A stretch of DNA of 64,000 nt from Rheum nobile (GCA_027886185.1 WOAB01000527.1:1550001-1614000), one strand, 5' to 3'. Positions 21,414 to 34,934 are shown, counted from the first letter of the stretch. A program made the numbers and translations. The notes: generated by a model from the letters alone, not told the origin.

Positions 21414-22956
21414 TTATACTTCATTTTGTGATTAATAATAATTGTCAATCTCATTTTTACCAATAAATAAAAAAATTATTAAAAAAATATTAATATATAC
21501 AATTTTTAAGAACATACCTTGTAATTCAGTATACTAAAATTACACTTATTATGAAATATTTATTTATTATTATTTTCTTGAAATATTTTATAATAATAAA
21601 TATAAATGATAGTGGGCTGGTCCAGTGTGAGGCCCATCCACCAACACCCATGTGGGTGGCACATTAACTTTTCTGCCTCTGTCCACATCATTCTTTATAT
21701 TTTATATTTTTTCAATGAGTGTCTTATTATTTTTATATGTAATTAGAAATTGAAAAAGAAGGAAATAATTGTACTGTTTTTCTTTTATTAATGAATGTAA
21801 TAAATAGGGAAATCTTGAATCTGATCTTTGCCAGTTACCTTGAAAGGAGGGACCATGTTTGCTCTCTGACAGGAGTTTTGTTTACCCTTCGATGGCTTTG
21901 GAGAGACCAAACACATTGACTTGACGTCCCAAAAATGTAGTTTACCGTACCATTTATATTTTATGTTTTTTTATTAAGATAAAATTAATAATTCGAAATA
22001 TAGACATATCTGATAAATTGAGAAATCAAGAAAATAGATAAAAAAAAAATAAACAAATCAAAATAAAAAGCTTGGACAACCGACAACTAGGGGAAGAGTG
22101 AATAAGATACTAACGCAGATTCTTAAATAACTAAGTCCCGAGAACTTACTAAGGCTTTTTACCGTAACATTTATTTGATTAAGGGTAAATCATAGAAAAC
22201 TCCACTTATTTAAATTATTTTGGATTTGTTTAATATACCTATTTATAAAGACTTTTTATTTATAAAGATTTTTTTTGTAAAACATTATTTTTGAAGTTTA
22301 AAATTTGGGTGATATAGTGAAGTGTGAAGGGAGAAAAAAATTTCTATAAATAAAAAACTCTATAAATATTGGGTCAAATGAGACCTATTTTAACCTAAGT
22401 TAATTTTTTTACACTTTAATTTGGGGTTAAAATATACTATCAACTCAGAATATTAAAAATAATAAGTTTGGGCAATTTTTGTAATTATGAAAATTTGTTT
22501 GAGGACTATTCTGCCACAAACCAAAAACTAGAGGGCCAGATTGCAATTTTCCCAAAACTATTCCTGTAATTTCACAAAAAACCAAGGGGCAAAATAGTCT
22601 TTTCACACATTTGGACGGAAATTTTAACGGAATCCGTCCATGGGTGGTCGAATGTAACAAAAGTGTCACTTTTGGGTGGTTTAAAATCAATAGGTTAAAT
22701 CCGGATGATTTAGTGCCGAAAGTGACATATAACGGGTGGTTCCCTGCAAAAACTCCTTAATTTAGAGTACCTTTAACTCTCCTGTTCATATCTCATTTTC
22801 TATTTCTTTTCAGTTCTACTAAACTTTATTGCATGGGTGTGGTGGGTCTCGTGTTTGAGATTACTTTGTTTTTTAGGCATATGTGGTTGATTTAATAGTT
22901 AAAGAAGAAGTAAGGTCTCTTTATGAGAGAGACATATTGTTTCTGAAAAAGATCAC
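21414..22956. other. intergenic, with a moderately repetitive-looking block at 22430-22760
   Basis: No gene seen. The block around 22430-22760 (GGGTGGTTTAAAATCAATAGG ... AACGGGTGGTTCCCTGC) has the look of a dispersed plant repeat but I could not find its ends. The rest is AT-rich. Confidence 0.35.
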
Positions 22957-23302
22957 GTGAGGATAGGGTGTTAGGATAGGAATGAGGATGCTTCACAGCC
23001 GTTCGTTCTTTTCCCTCTCCATCTAATCTCAGCCGTTCCTTCTCTTTTCCTTTTCCATTTTCCTTCGAATTTTCACTGTTCTCAGCCGTTCCTTCTCTTC
23101 GCTCGCTCCAAAAAACCAGATTCCAGGTTGCTTGCTGGTTCGTTTTTACTTGTAATCCATCCTCCTTCGTGGTAATCCATCCTTCTTCGTGATAAAACTA
23201 ATCCGTTTGCTCGTTTCATCGGTCGATCGTTTCCGTCTTGCCGCCGGTGTGCTTTATTTTCTTCTTGCTGTTTTCGTTTTAGTCTCGTCGTTCTTAGTCG
23301 AC

Positions 23303-26264
23303 ATGGTTACTCCTTCTACTGATTCAGGTACAGATCTGTAATTTGTTGTTGATTTGTTTGTTGTTTAGGTATTTAGGCATTTATGTATGTGTGTTTCAGC
23401 AGAATTTCTCTGTTTTTGGGGATTTAGGTATGTGCTTGGTTGAATTTGTCAGTTTTGAATTTTAGGTATTGCAATTAAGATCTATGTATTGCAATTTTAT
23501 GTATGTGCTTGAATTTGTCGTTCTTAGTCGACATGGTCATGCACTTTCTTTGAGTCAGCAGTCCACTTATAAGCTCATGCACTTTCTTTCCGTCAGTCAT
23601 GCACCTTTATTCACTCTTTCATGCACGTTTATGCACTTTCTTTGAGTCAGCAGTCCACTTATAAGCTCATGCACTTTCTTTTCGCCTGTCATGCACCTTT
23701 ATTCACTCTTTCATGCACGTTTATGTATAGGGCCATGCACTTATTAGCTCATACTCTATTATTAATTCCACTCTTTCTTTTGTCAGGAGATGAGCATAAA
23801 ATGAAGCATAATGTTATATCTGTTTCCCCAGGCATTACCACTGAATATATTATTCCGGAGTGCAATGATTCATTGAAGCTGTATCTTGGGCAGCTTTTCC
23901 TGACTCTTAACGACGCTATTGCCTTTTACGAAGCCTATGCAGCGGCATGTGATTTTACTGTTCGTGTTTGTTCTACCAAGAAAAACAAGGATGTACCGCC
24001 GACTGTTATTTGGAAGCACCTTTGTTGTAACAGAGAAGGATACAAAGTTGTCTCTCCATATTCCGAGTTCAACCAAGCTGTCCCGACAGATGGAGATGTT
24101 GTGAAAAGGAGGAGAATATCTAATAGATGTGGCTGTGAAGCTAAGTGTTGGCTCAAGTACGAAGGTAATGATGGTTGCCGTGTTACAAAATTGGAGTATG
24201 GTCATACACATGCTATGTTGGAGCTGTCTCATATGGTTTTCTCAAAAGGGAACAAGCAAGTGACTCCATTTCATCAAGAAATTATGATGAACTGTATTAA
24301 ATCCAACATTGGTGTCACTAAGAGTTACAAAGTGTACAAGAATCTAGTGGGTTCATATGCTAACGTAGGCGCCACTGTTGTTGACTTCAAGAACTTTATG
24401 AGGGGTTTGAACTCATACATGAAAGGCAGTGATGCTCAAATGGTCATCAATGACTTTTTGAAGAAGAAAGAATGTTGTAATGCATATTATTTTGATTATG
24501 ATGTAAACAAGGAGGGCCAGCTATGCCGTTTGTTTTGGTGTGATCCTATCAATCGGAAGAGTTTCTCTTATTTTGGTGATGTAGTGTCAACTGATGCTAC
24601 ATACCAGTTGATTAGGTAATTTTATTTTCATTCATTTACTTATGTAATCTGATTTATGTATGATCAAATGATTTTCCCATGTACCCTAAGTAACTCATGC
24701 ACCTATGCTCATCAGCTCATGCATTTATAATGGGTAACTCATGCACCTACGCTCATCAGCTCATGCACCTATACATGGTGCTTCATGCACCTTTACCGAA
24801 TCATTCATGCACTAACATGCTCAAACTCTTGCACCCCATATTGTAGATATAATATGGTGTTCATACCATTTACTGGAGTGGACAATCATAAGAGGTCTAT
24901 TACATTTGCTGCTGCTTTGCTTTTGCATGAAGACATTGACTCTTATGTGTGGTTATTTGAGAATTTCAAGAAGGCGATGGGCCATGAACCTCATGTCATT
25001 ATAACTGATCAAGCTGCATCTGTCAAGGCTGTTGTTGAACGAGTGTTTACTCATTCTGTCCACCGGTTGTGCATGTGGCATATAATGATGAAGGTTGCTA
25101 ACAAGGTTAAGTTCCCTCCAAATACAAATCCTTCTATCATTGATTCGTTCCAAAATAAGTTCAAGAAGATTGTTTGGAGTGTCGAACTCACTCCAATTGA
25201 GTTTGAAAATGAGTGGTTCTCGGTTCTTGAAGAATTTGGTTTCCAAGGGCATGAGTGGCTAGGAGTAATGTTTGAGCTACGACGTTATTGGATCCCTGTA
25301 TTTTTTCATGATGTGAGAATGTCGTCCTTATTGAAGACGACATCAAGGTCTGAGAGTCAAAAGCTGTTTTTTTGGAAATTTCATAGGGTCTCAATCAAGC
25401 CTAGTAGTGTTCATGATGCAGTATAGCAGTGCAATTGAATCGCAGCGGCATAATTAGAAAAAGTGTGATATGGATTCCGCTACCTGCACTCCACGGATGA
25501 AGACACCTTACCAGTTTGAAAAGAACCTAGCAGCTATTTACACTATCAACGCATTTTATGATGTCCAGGAGGTGTTTGTTAGTGACACGTATCATTGCAG
25601 CCTTGATGAACTGAAAAAAGATGCCGATATCCATCACTTTAGGGTTGAAGACGAATTTGGCAGAATCTGTGCTATTCAGAAAGTTGTTGCAAGTAATTAG
25701 TATCATTGTTCTTGCAATAATTTCCTCACTATGGGCTTTCCCTGCCGACATATTTTCTTTGCTTTGAAGAATACTCATGCAACTGTCTTACCTCCTACCC
25801 TCATCAACACTCGCTGGACGAAGCAAGCGATTCTACAACCAATTTTTGAAGTGGATGGTGCAGTTTATGATGCGAGTGTTCAAATTGATGAAAAGAAGAG
25901 GCTGTTGGCTGAAGTGATGACATAAATGTACTCTTGTGTCGACATTTTTGGTGATGATATGGACAAATTGAAAGAGTTTTTAGCTATTTTAAAGGAACAA
26001 AAGGCTGTACTCACAAGGTCACAAGTAGTTGATCCGTCTGCCTCAACATCAGCCAACAACTATAAGGTTAAGAAATTTGTAGGCCCGTTACCGGATCAAG
26101 TGAATGTCCACCCTCCGGAAATGGCAAAGAACAAGTTCAGGAAGATGCGCATTAGAACCAGCCAAGAGGTTGGAATCGAAAATTCCAAGAAGAAGACAAG
26201 ATTATGTACTCTTTGTAAAAGGTCGGGACACAACATCACGACTTGTGCTCAATATGTTAATTAG
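23303..26264 (+). pseudogene. FAR1/FHY3-type MULE transposase, decayed
   Basis: Exon 1 (23303-23327, MVTPSTDS) splices to 23787-24615 and then 24847 onward, with matching phases. Domains in order: a FAR1 DNA-binding region (AIAFYEAYAAACDFTVRVC to GCEAKCWLKY, about 23920-24160); the MULE/DDE core (VSTDATYQ near 24590, VIITDQAASVKAV near 24997, CMWHIM near 25072, SRSESQ near 25350); a SWIM zinc finger (CSCNNF...CRH, about 25710-25750); and a C-terminal zinc knuckle CTLCKRSGHNITTC near 26206. Lesions: a frameshift close to 25410, and stops at about 25455, at 25698-25700 and at 25923-25925. It can no longer make a full transposase. Family relatives include the host light-signalling factors FAR1/FHY3, but the context here is a transposon. 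Confidence 0.85.
23535..24835. repeat. CATGCAC motif blocks in introns 1 and 2 of the FAR1-type gene
   Basis: Blocks at about 23538-23750 (TCATGCACTTTCTTT, TCATGCACCTTTATTCACTC, partly as a 91-bp direct repeat) and 24690-24835 (CTCATGCACCTA). Both fall in introns. The motif is always read as CATGCAC on the + strand. Confidence 0.85.
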
Positions 26265-26269
26265 GTGTT

Positions 26270-27115
26270 TCAAATTTTATATGTATTCAGATAGTAGGGA
26301 ATGCACTTATGCATACTTACTCATGCACCAAAATACAGTGACTCATGCACTGTTATTTCTCTTTTCTGTTAATTAGGTATTCAAATATTAAGAAATGAAC
26401 TTATGAACTTAATCATGCACCAAAATATAGTGACTCATGCACTTTTATTTCTCTTTTCTGTAAATTAGGTATTCAGATATTGTCCTCAATATTAAGAAAT
26501 GTACTTATGTATACTCACTCATGCACCAAAATACAGTGACTCATGCACTTTTACATATCAACTCATGCACCAACAAAGGTTTGTTTGGGGGTAGCTTATG
26601 GTGTTTTTGTAAAAGCCTTGACTTTGTAATTCTAGTACAACATCAATGGTTTGTTTTTGGTGTAGTTTATGTTGTAGTTTATGGTGTTTTTTGTAATTAG
26701 CCCTGGCTGTTTAGTTCTGTTATAACATTAATTAATTCATGCACTTTTACATATTTAGTCATGCACCAACTAACGATGACTCATGCACTTTCGACATACT
26801 ACTCATTCACCAAAATCATTATTCTGTTCCGACACATAATAACTCAGGCACCAACACATAACAAGTCATGCACCAACACATACTGAGTCATGCACCAACA
26901 CATAATAACTCATGCACTTTCCACATACTCGCCATGCACCAATACGGACTCACTAATTCTGTTCCATGTTCAAATAGATATTAAGTCATGCACCAACATA
27001 TAATAACTCATGCACTTTCCACAAATTACCCATGCACCATTACAAAATCACTGATTCTGTTCATGTTGAAACAAATATTAAGTCATGCACTTTTTACAAT
27101 TCAACTCATGCAGTT
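26270..27115. repeat. CATGCAC motif block between the convergent genes
   Basis: Dense ACTCATGCACCAAAATA and CATGCACTTT(T/C) units, some arranged as 75-100-bp direct repeats, between the 3' ends of the two convergent genes. Confidence 0.85.
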
Positions 27116-27939
27116 TGTTGCAAAGCTTGAATGAGCATTGATCTTTCAATGAGAAACATTCATATACTATTCAAATGTGTACTGTCCGATAGATGACCTG
27201 ATACTTACAAATACACCTACTGTTTCTTGAAAACATCTGCTAGATTACCTAAATTCCTACAACCATTACCTAAACTGTTCACTAGATTAGTCAAAATTAC
27301 ATTGAAACATTCTTTTTCCCACGCCCACGACCACGCACAGCTGCTACATTTCTAGCTTTCTTCTCTTGAATAATTTCTTCAACTCTGGCCTTCTTTTCAT
27401 TAAACTCGTTGGTTAGGAGGGCGTAGCAATACTTGATCCTAAGCTTTGCCAACTGGCGTTTGTCTCCCGTATTCAGTTTAGGATTCCAGCTTGAGAGTCC
27501 ATTGCCCATATATGTCTCCATATGTCTTAGTAGAAAGACCCCACAGTCAACTTTGTTTTTCCCATCCCTCCATTTCATTTACAGCCTTTCACATGGGACA
27601 TTTGCAATGTCTTCAATTGTTTTAGCTTTGGCTTCCATATCATGATTCAATAAGAAACTGACCATCAAATGTCTCTGCACAAATAAAGCGGTTAAATTCT
27701 ATAACATTTGTGTATATCAAAACATTTAATTTTTATAAAAATCATTATACTCAATGTTTACTCACCAGAGTAGATGGTACTTTTCCATACTTGTCATCGC
27801 TCCCACTTGATGAGTTGTCTATGATATGGAAACTGGGGTTCTTGACATTTATTGCAATCAAATAGTAATGCCCTTGGCTAATAATTGGGTAAAAGAACTG
27901 TACAAGTAAAAGAAAAATAGATTGTAAGTATCTAATAAC

Positions 27940-28410
27940 AACATGGACTTACCCATGCACACTAATGCAGTTTTCATGCACATACATCCAACCCCTCATG
28001 CACCAACAACTATTCCTTCAAATGTAATCACTGATTCACCCAGAAACAGTAGTTCATGCACTCTACAAACAATACTTCATGCACCTGAAAGCATTGGTCC
28101 ATGCACTTTGGAGCATTGTCTCATGCACCAACATACAAACACTGTCTCATGCACCAACATACAACCACAAAATCACTAATACTAACTCATGCACCAATAA
28201 TAAAAAACCTCATGCACCAACAAACAATACTCCATGCACCTACAAACAAACCCCATGCACTTTTGAGCACTGTCTCATGCACCAACATACAAAACACTGT
28301 CTCATGCACCAACATACAATCACACGATCACTCATGAACTTTAACATACTAACTCATGCACCAATAATAAAAACCTCATGTAGTTTGATGAACATACTCA
28401 TGCACCAGTA
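27940..28410. repeat. CATGCAC motif block in an intron of the Ulp1-type gene
   Basis: Units such as CTCATGCACCAACATACAA, including a repeated ACTGTCTCATGCACCAACATACAA. The + strand orientation is kept although the gene runs on the minus strand. Sparser copies occur at 29300-29430 and 29780-29960. Confidence 0.85.
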
Positions 28411-30829
28411 AAAGCTGAGTGTAAGATAATTACCACATCAGCATTTTTAATTGTGTAATTTTTGTTCTTAAAACCCTTGACAGCAGCAAATGTTTCTAGC
28501 ACTGAATCTGTGAATATGATAGATTTCTCCTCCATTGTGTATAAGGTGTCATCACAAGCAAAAGTCTGCGAATACAAAAAATGGAAATTAATAAATTAGA
28601 GCACAAATTAACATAATATTGTTGTAAAGTTGTGTCTTACCATAGTCAATGACGGTAGAAAGAATCTCAACGGTGACATACGACCCCTATATGTTTCATT
28701 TTCATTTAACATGACTGTAAATGCATCAATTAACAGACTGTCTTTTTCAGCATTTACAGCCAGTGTAATCAAGTCCCTTTTCTTGAGAGTGGTATCTGCC
28801 ATTCGGAAAACATCTTCACTACAACAAAAAAAAAAAAAAACCAATTCGTGAACTAGCTAGCTACATGTTATTAAATTTATAACCAAATTCATATAATTAA
28901 ATATGTACTTACTTTTCCCCTCCTTCTTCAACAGTTATCCAATTGTAAATGATCTTCTTATCGGGTGTTGTTCTTTCTGAAATATTTACCTCTCTCTCCT
29001 TAAATGGTGAAATTGTGTTTTCAGAAGAAAAAATGTTCCTTTTCTCTGCTGGTGTAGCATCAGCTATACCTTTTGGCTCAGAACTGCACACAAATTTCAC
29101 CTGACAAACCCCACATTCACAAGTTTTTTGAATTGTGAAATTGTTTGAAACGAATAACACTTAGTTAGACAATGAATAATTCAGAGATAAACATCTTGTT
29201 TTATATACCTTTTTTGGTTGCTTATTTACATTATTGTCTTGCACTTTTTGCTTGGTGATGTTGTCCTACAACACATACACAAAAAAAAGTTATTAACAGA
29301 TGCACCAAAAAGCATTCATTCATGCACTGACATTTATTAACAAATATTCATTAACAAGCATTCATTGATGCACCAATAATTATTCATTCATGTACTAATA
29401 ATCATTAACTCATACAATATCTTCCATGCTTGTACTCTTTTGCTTTTGAGTTGCAATTTCTTCAATCCCTTCCTTGCCATCAACTTCCTTGTCAGCAACT
29501 TGATCTCCTTGTCCTGCTTGATCCACCTCCTGTTGTTGTACACTCTCTCTCACCTCCTTGTCAGAAACCTCCTTCTCCTTGTCCTCCTTGTCTTCAACTT
29601 CTTTGTCAGCCTCTTTGTCCTCCTTGTTATCCTTGTCCTCCTTGTCTTTGTCAACAACTTCCTCTACAACAACAACTTCCTCTACAACAACTTTCTCTAC
29701 CACTTCCTCTACAACAGCAGCCTCAAATTGTTGTTCTAATTCCACCTTCAAAAAACAGTATTTTTGTTAACTATATAACACTTACTCATGCACCAATCAG
29801 TTTTCAGTCATGTACCGATATAAATAGGCTCATGCATCTACACCACCCTCGAAACACCAAAATGGGAATATTCTATCATGCACATAGTCATAAACACTTA
29901 CTCATGCACCAATTATTTTTCAGTCATACACCGATATAAATAGGCTCATGCATCTACACCACCCTCAACAATAATTTTAAAGTAAATTTTACTTGTATTG
30001 GTGACATGCCCAAGTCAAAACTAGGGATTTCTGGACCCATCTGCAATAATTAAGAAAAAGCATTAGTATCATACTGTAAAGCTTAATGTCATTCATGGAG
30101 AATCATGTACAAAATATTTTTGTAGAGTCACTTACCCCCATATTTCCTGCATGCTTTGTATCTTTGTCTTTGTCATTGTCCTTACCCTCATTACTCTTAT
30201 CAACAATATCTTCCACATCCACTCCTCTACCAACGTCCTTCTCAACGTCTTCCCCAACAACTTCTCCAGCAATAGCCTTGTCAGAAACGACAACTTCTTC
30301 ATCAACATCCATGTTGACAACTTCCTCTTCTTGCACGTCATTACCATCATGCTCTTTTATGATTGTATGGATGAGATCTGAAAACCCGGGAATAAACATA
30401 TTCCCGCTGTGTTCCTTCTGTTCAGTAAGTGTTTTCTCAACCTCCTCCATACATGTCACAATTAAATCCCAGAACTTAGTGTCTTGGGTTGGTTGTTCCT
30501 CAGACACCTCATCATGAATTGTTGAGGTAAGCTTGACGTTGATAATTTTTTCGGCTTGGTTGTTGACCGTCTGCAAGACACTATTTCTCTTCAGATGTGC
30601 CGGGATTTGCTTCTTTTTCATCAAAACTGCTCGTACACTACGAGCCATGCCTTCTATCTCTCTGAGGTATTCCTCCATAAAACACTTCACCTGCTCATCC
30701 GTTTCCACGACATTTGCTGGTTCGGTTGGAACATCAAGCTCTTCCTCTTCAGCCTCATTAATGATAGCATCATGGCCAGCCATCAGATGGTTCACTAAGG
30801 GACTGAGTCAACCAAGACCATGGCGTCCT

Positions 30830-31310
30830 CCCTGGAGTAGTACTTAGCTCAGTTTATTAGTTATTTCTATATTATTAGTTATTTCCAGTTTTAGTATGTT
30901 TTCCGTTTTAGTATTTTTATTCCAGCCATTTCCATTTCGGGCGTGTGCCAACTCTTGTAGAGTGGGCCTGCCCATTTAGCTAGAATTAGGCTCAAGCCCA
31001 TTAGGGTTTTTGGGAGAGTTCTTTGGCTATAAGTAGCCCCCTTTGTACTTCATTTTAATTACGTTGGATTTTAGTTTACAAGTTGAGTTCGCTCCTTAGA
31101 AGTTGAGTACGCTCCTTCCTTGAATCCTAACGTCAACCCTTTGATCTCCGAATCAACCTTATCCCCGCAGTCGACGCTACGACACCCAAAGGCTTGTCTC
31201 TTCAAGTCTTATATCCCCGCAGTCGACGCTACGACACCCGATTCAGTGTTCACTGTTCACGCATCGTCAACATTCATCATCATCATCTCGCATCATCACG
31301 CATCATCACC
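30830..31310. mobile_element. LTR-like insertion in the Ulp1-type gene
   Basis: About 0.5 kb of foreign character splits the coding sequence between the frames at 31325 and 30795. It contains TTATTAGTTATTTC duplications, a TATA-like TATAAGTAG followed by GCCCCCTTTGTACTTC, and two copies of ATCCCCGCAGTCGACGCTACGACACCC-like sequence (about 31158 and 31210). This recalls the R/U5 region of a plant LTR, perhaps a solo LTR or TRIM. I could not fix its TG..CA ends or target duplication. Confidence 0.4.
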
Positions 31311-31559
31311 GTAACTCTTGCCTCCACATGTTCTTTGAAGGTTGGTCTACTGAGCAGAAATCCATTCCCGAACCCATCATGTAGGATCTCCTCATCCTCC
31401 CTATCCTTCAGCATCTTGGTGGTCCAGTTCTTGATAATCAGGAGTTTTTGTGGACATTCAGACCTTTCCACTTCAGCCTGTCCACATAAATCAACTGGAA
31501 AACATAATTCAAAAAGAAATTAGTCATAGAATTCTTGTATAGCCGAGACATATATTACT

Positions 31560-32115
31560 AGATAATGATTGACCCATGCACTCAGCGGCCCTGACTAATG
31601 CACTCATATTCTCTGACTCATGCACACATATATATTCATAAGATTATGCACATTTACTTATGCACTCATAAGATTATGCACATATAAACAGTTACTCATG
31701 CACCAATACATTTTTCAGTCATGCACGTGTACAAATAGGCTCATGCATCTACAGAATGCTAACTCTAGCACCTACATACACAGACAAAGGCACATAGACA
31801 TGTAGTTAGTCATGCGCCATCACAAACTAAGTCATGCACCTAGAAACACTGTCTCATGCACCTACACATAACAAGTCATGCACCTATAAACACTGTCTCA
31901 TGCACTTAAACATAATTACTCATGCACTTTCCACATAACAAGTCATGCACCTATAAACATTGTCTCATGCACCTTCACATAATTACTCATGCACTATATA
32001 CTCTTAACCCTTGCATCTACACACATAATTACTCATGCACTATGACACAGCAAGTGATGCACCAACACTCTTTTCAGTCATGCATCTACACACATTAACT
32101 CATGCAGTTATCAAA
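31560..32115. repeat. CATGCAC motif block in an intron of the Ulp1-type gene
   Basis: Dense CATGCACCTATAAACACTGTCT and AATTACTCATGCACTTT units between the first two coding exons. Confidence 0.85.
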
Positions 32116-33489
32116 ACACCAAAATGGTAATATTTACCTACAGTAGAAGCAAGCTGCCATTGAAAGTATTTTGTTTCTTATTTGCCCATGCAACAGAGCA
32201 ATTGATGAGGGCCTTGTAGAGGAATGAGCTCCAATTAAAGTTCCTTATTTGATCTACATTCTCCAGCAATTGAAGAATCTTCAGATTTATTTTCCCACTC
32301 GAATAAGACTCAACAATCGTGTTGACAAACAACAGAATGAAATATCTTTTGAACCAAATCCCTCCATCATATTTTTTCATCTTATTCAAGATGTCGGTTG
32401 CAGTCAAATTTATGATCTCCTTTCCCTCAAAATCAGCCTTCAATTTCTTTAGAAACTGCTCATTGGTGAGTGCTTTAGGCAACTCAATCTCAACCTCTCC
32501 CTTGGGAATGCCAAGATAATCATAGGCATCAGTATCGGTGACTGGTATCTTCCTCCCATCGCTGAGTTTTATTGTAGAATTCAGAGGGTGAAACCTACTG
32601 CATACATAATGCCCTAGCCTCATAGGCATGTCCTTTATGTCCCAGTGTACAAGACTCTCAAAGCCAATTTCCATCAGAGCAGTTCTCTGATTGGCTGTGA
32701 AATCTGTTTGGGAAAGCATGTAGGATGAAATGACAGATGGGGATGTTCTACACACTAGCATGGGGTAGTCCTTCCTGAGTTCTAGAATTCCCCTTTTGTT
32801 CCCCAACTTTGGGATCTTGGACTCTATAACAAACACATTCTCCACCTTCTCTTTATCCCCCCTCACCTGTTTCTTTGTTTTCTTTGTCTTCTTCTCCTCA
32901 TCACCCTCCACCCTGGCCTTCCCTTTTATGTCTGCAGTAGCCTTTTTACGAGCAGACTCCCTTTCTTCTGCTGCTTTCCTCTCTATTTTCAAAAGAATCT
33001 CAGCAATAGGTACATCCTCACTATCACTGTGATCTTCATCCAAGACCCTTGGCCTCTTTATTTTTGATGGCCTTTTCCTTGGGTCTTTCTTCTCTTCCAT
33101 GCGTTCAAAACTCAAAGGCATTAGATATTGACTAACAAATCCATGGTGATTAAAATTTAAAGAGATATGATGAGCATTAGCTTACCAAACAGAGGAGTGG
33201 GAGTGGGTGCATCTCCATGCATTGTGGTGGCTGGGCACACAGTTGGTTGGTCTTCACTGTCTGTTAATTCACAGTGCAAACGAATTTGTTCATGCACACA
33301 TTTTTAAACACAAGAACAACCAGTTATTCATGCACCTTTGCAAACATACTTATGCATCAGTGCTTGTTCATTGGTGCATAAGTATGTTTGAAAAGTTGCA
33401 GATACAAGTGCTTGTGACTATACTGTTAAAGTGCATGAGTGGTTGTTCATTGGTGCACAAACCACTAGTGGAAAAAATACTTTTTGAGG

Positions 33490-33960
33490 CTCCCTTTTAG
33501 AGGCGTATATATTTCAAAACGCCTCAACAACGACCTACGCAATCAGTTTTTGAGGCGGATAATTATTTTATACGCCTCAAAAAAATCTATTGAGGCGGGC
33601 AAATAATTATACGCCTCAAAAAATTTCCGAAAAAATATTCCCGCTAAAGTATTAGAGGCGGGCCAAATGTAGGCCCGCCTCTAATGGTACATAATTGAGG
33701 CGGGCGAAAAAGCCCGTCTCTATTAACTTTTGTTGAGGCGGGCATATTATAGCTCGCCTCAACAAATGTATGCAATAGAGGCGGGCATAAAGAGGCCCGC
33801 CTCTATTGTCTCTATTAACTTTTATTGAGGCAGGCATATTATAGCCCGCCTCAACAAATGTATGCAATAGAGGCGGGCATAAAGAGGCCCGCCTCTATTG
33901 CCTCATTACATTCAGCTTATAGAGGCGGGCATATTAGGCCCGCCTCTATAAGTCTACCCT
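33490..33960. repeat. left subterminal palindromes of the CACTA element
   Basis: At least seven inverted pairs of TTGAGGCGGGC or TAGAGGCGGGC and their complements, spaced by 8-12 bases, about every 40-50 bp. Clear examples are near 33653-33683, 33773-33806 and 33918-33950. They presumably serve as transposase binding sites, as subterminal repeats do in En/Spm. Confidence 0.85.
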
Positions 33961-34463
33961 AATTAAATTAAAAACATCCAGCTCCGTGCGCGCCTTCGTT
34001 CATATCTTCGTATCTTCGTCGAGCTCCGACTTCCTCTCCTTTCGCCGAGCACTCGGTTTCACCAGAGTTCCGACTTCCTCACCCGATTCCGCTGGCCGGT
34101 AAGCACATCTAACACCCTATTTTACTTTAATTTCATCCAACACATTTACAATTTTATTTAGGTTCATACCGAATTGGAGAAGTAATTGGAGAAGTAAAAT
34201 CATAAGTACTGAAGCTTGTACGGATTTGGAGAAGTAAAATACGAGCAAATCCTAATGTACTGATTTCGAATTTGTGTATTTTGTGTTTAAAGCTTGTACG
34301 AATTTGTGTATTTTTGTGTGTAAAGCTCGTGCATTGAAGGTGTTTGATGAAATGCCCCTATGAATATGCGTTTCTCTAATAGGCGGGCCTAATACTGATT
34401 TCGAATTTGTGTATTTTGTGTTTAAAGCTTGTATGAATTTGTGTGTTTTTTGTGTTTAAAGCT

Positions 34464-34838
34464 CGTGCATTGAAGGCAATGAGGATGTAATATACTAGAG
34501 GATCACATTTTTACAGCTTTCGGCTTTGGCTTTCTTTTGTAATCATGAACGGCTCGACGAGCTGCTTTGTAGGATGACGCAAGGGCACTCTCTAGTTGAA
34601 CCATGGCATTTAAAGAAGCGATATGGGTCTCTAGTATCGGCGATATAGGTTGACATGCTGCCCTTAGACTAAAATCCACAAAGGTGAATTGCGCATCGCT
34701 ACCCTTTGGTGAGGACACGATCTTCGAAGTCTGCCCTTTTGATTACATAGGGTGATCATCATCGGGATCACATTTTTACAGCTTTCGTGCATTGAAGGCA
34801 ATGAGGATGTAATATACTAGAGGATCACATTTTTACAG
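34464..34838. repeat. 53-bp direct repeats flanking a possible captured fragment
   Basis: The same 53 bases (CGTGCATTGAAGGCAATGAG...CACATTTTTACAG) occur at 34464-34516 and 34786-34838. The 269 bases between them contain a minus-strand open frame (34718-34503, MSSPKGSDAQFTFVDFSL...) with reasonable amino-acid composition that I do not recognise. This may be a captured gene piece or a local duplication. Confidence 0.6.
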
Positions 34839-34934
34839 TTTATTTAATTGGGGAAATTACATTCTGCAGGTTGATAGAGGCATTGTCTTGAAGGATCGAT
34901 ATTGGGTCAAGGTAATACTTCTACCCTAATTCCT

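Larger units (their letters stand above)
27297..33100 (-). pseudogene. Ulp1-type (C48) cysteine protease gene of the MULE, decayed and interrupted
   Basis: Read on the minus strand from ATG 33100 (MEEKKDPRKRPSKIK). Exon 1 ends at 32138 and encodes a long N-terminal region (PTDFTANQ-type block, WIKDMPMRLGHYVCSRF-like). Later pieces are 31494-31325, 30795-30136, a small exon near 30042-29990, 29735-29410 (Lys/Glu/Asp repeats), 29160-28909, 28820-28640, 28570-28430, 27905-27770 and 27680-27297. The protease triad is visible: His in QGHYYLIAI, Asp in FHIIDNSSS, Cys in VDCGVFLLRH. Family members remove SUMO or similar modifiers. Lesions: TAG at the end of exon 1, a frameshift in an A-run near 31450, and an LTR-like insertion of about 0.5 kb in coding sequence. 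It converges with the FAR1-type gene. Confidence 0.75.

Noticed and set aside
26270..28410. CRISPR-like or telomere-like array, because of many short near-identical repeats
   Set aside because: Spacing is irregular, the repeats are degenerate and lie in introns of plant transposon genes; a CRISPR array is not expected in a plant nuclear genome and the unit is not the TTTAGGG telomere repeat.
27943..28411. His/Thr-rich 78-110 aa frames
   Set aside because: Translations of the CATGCACC repeat in three frames, not genes.
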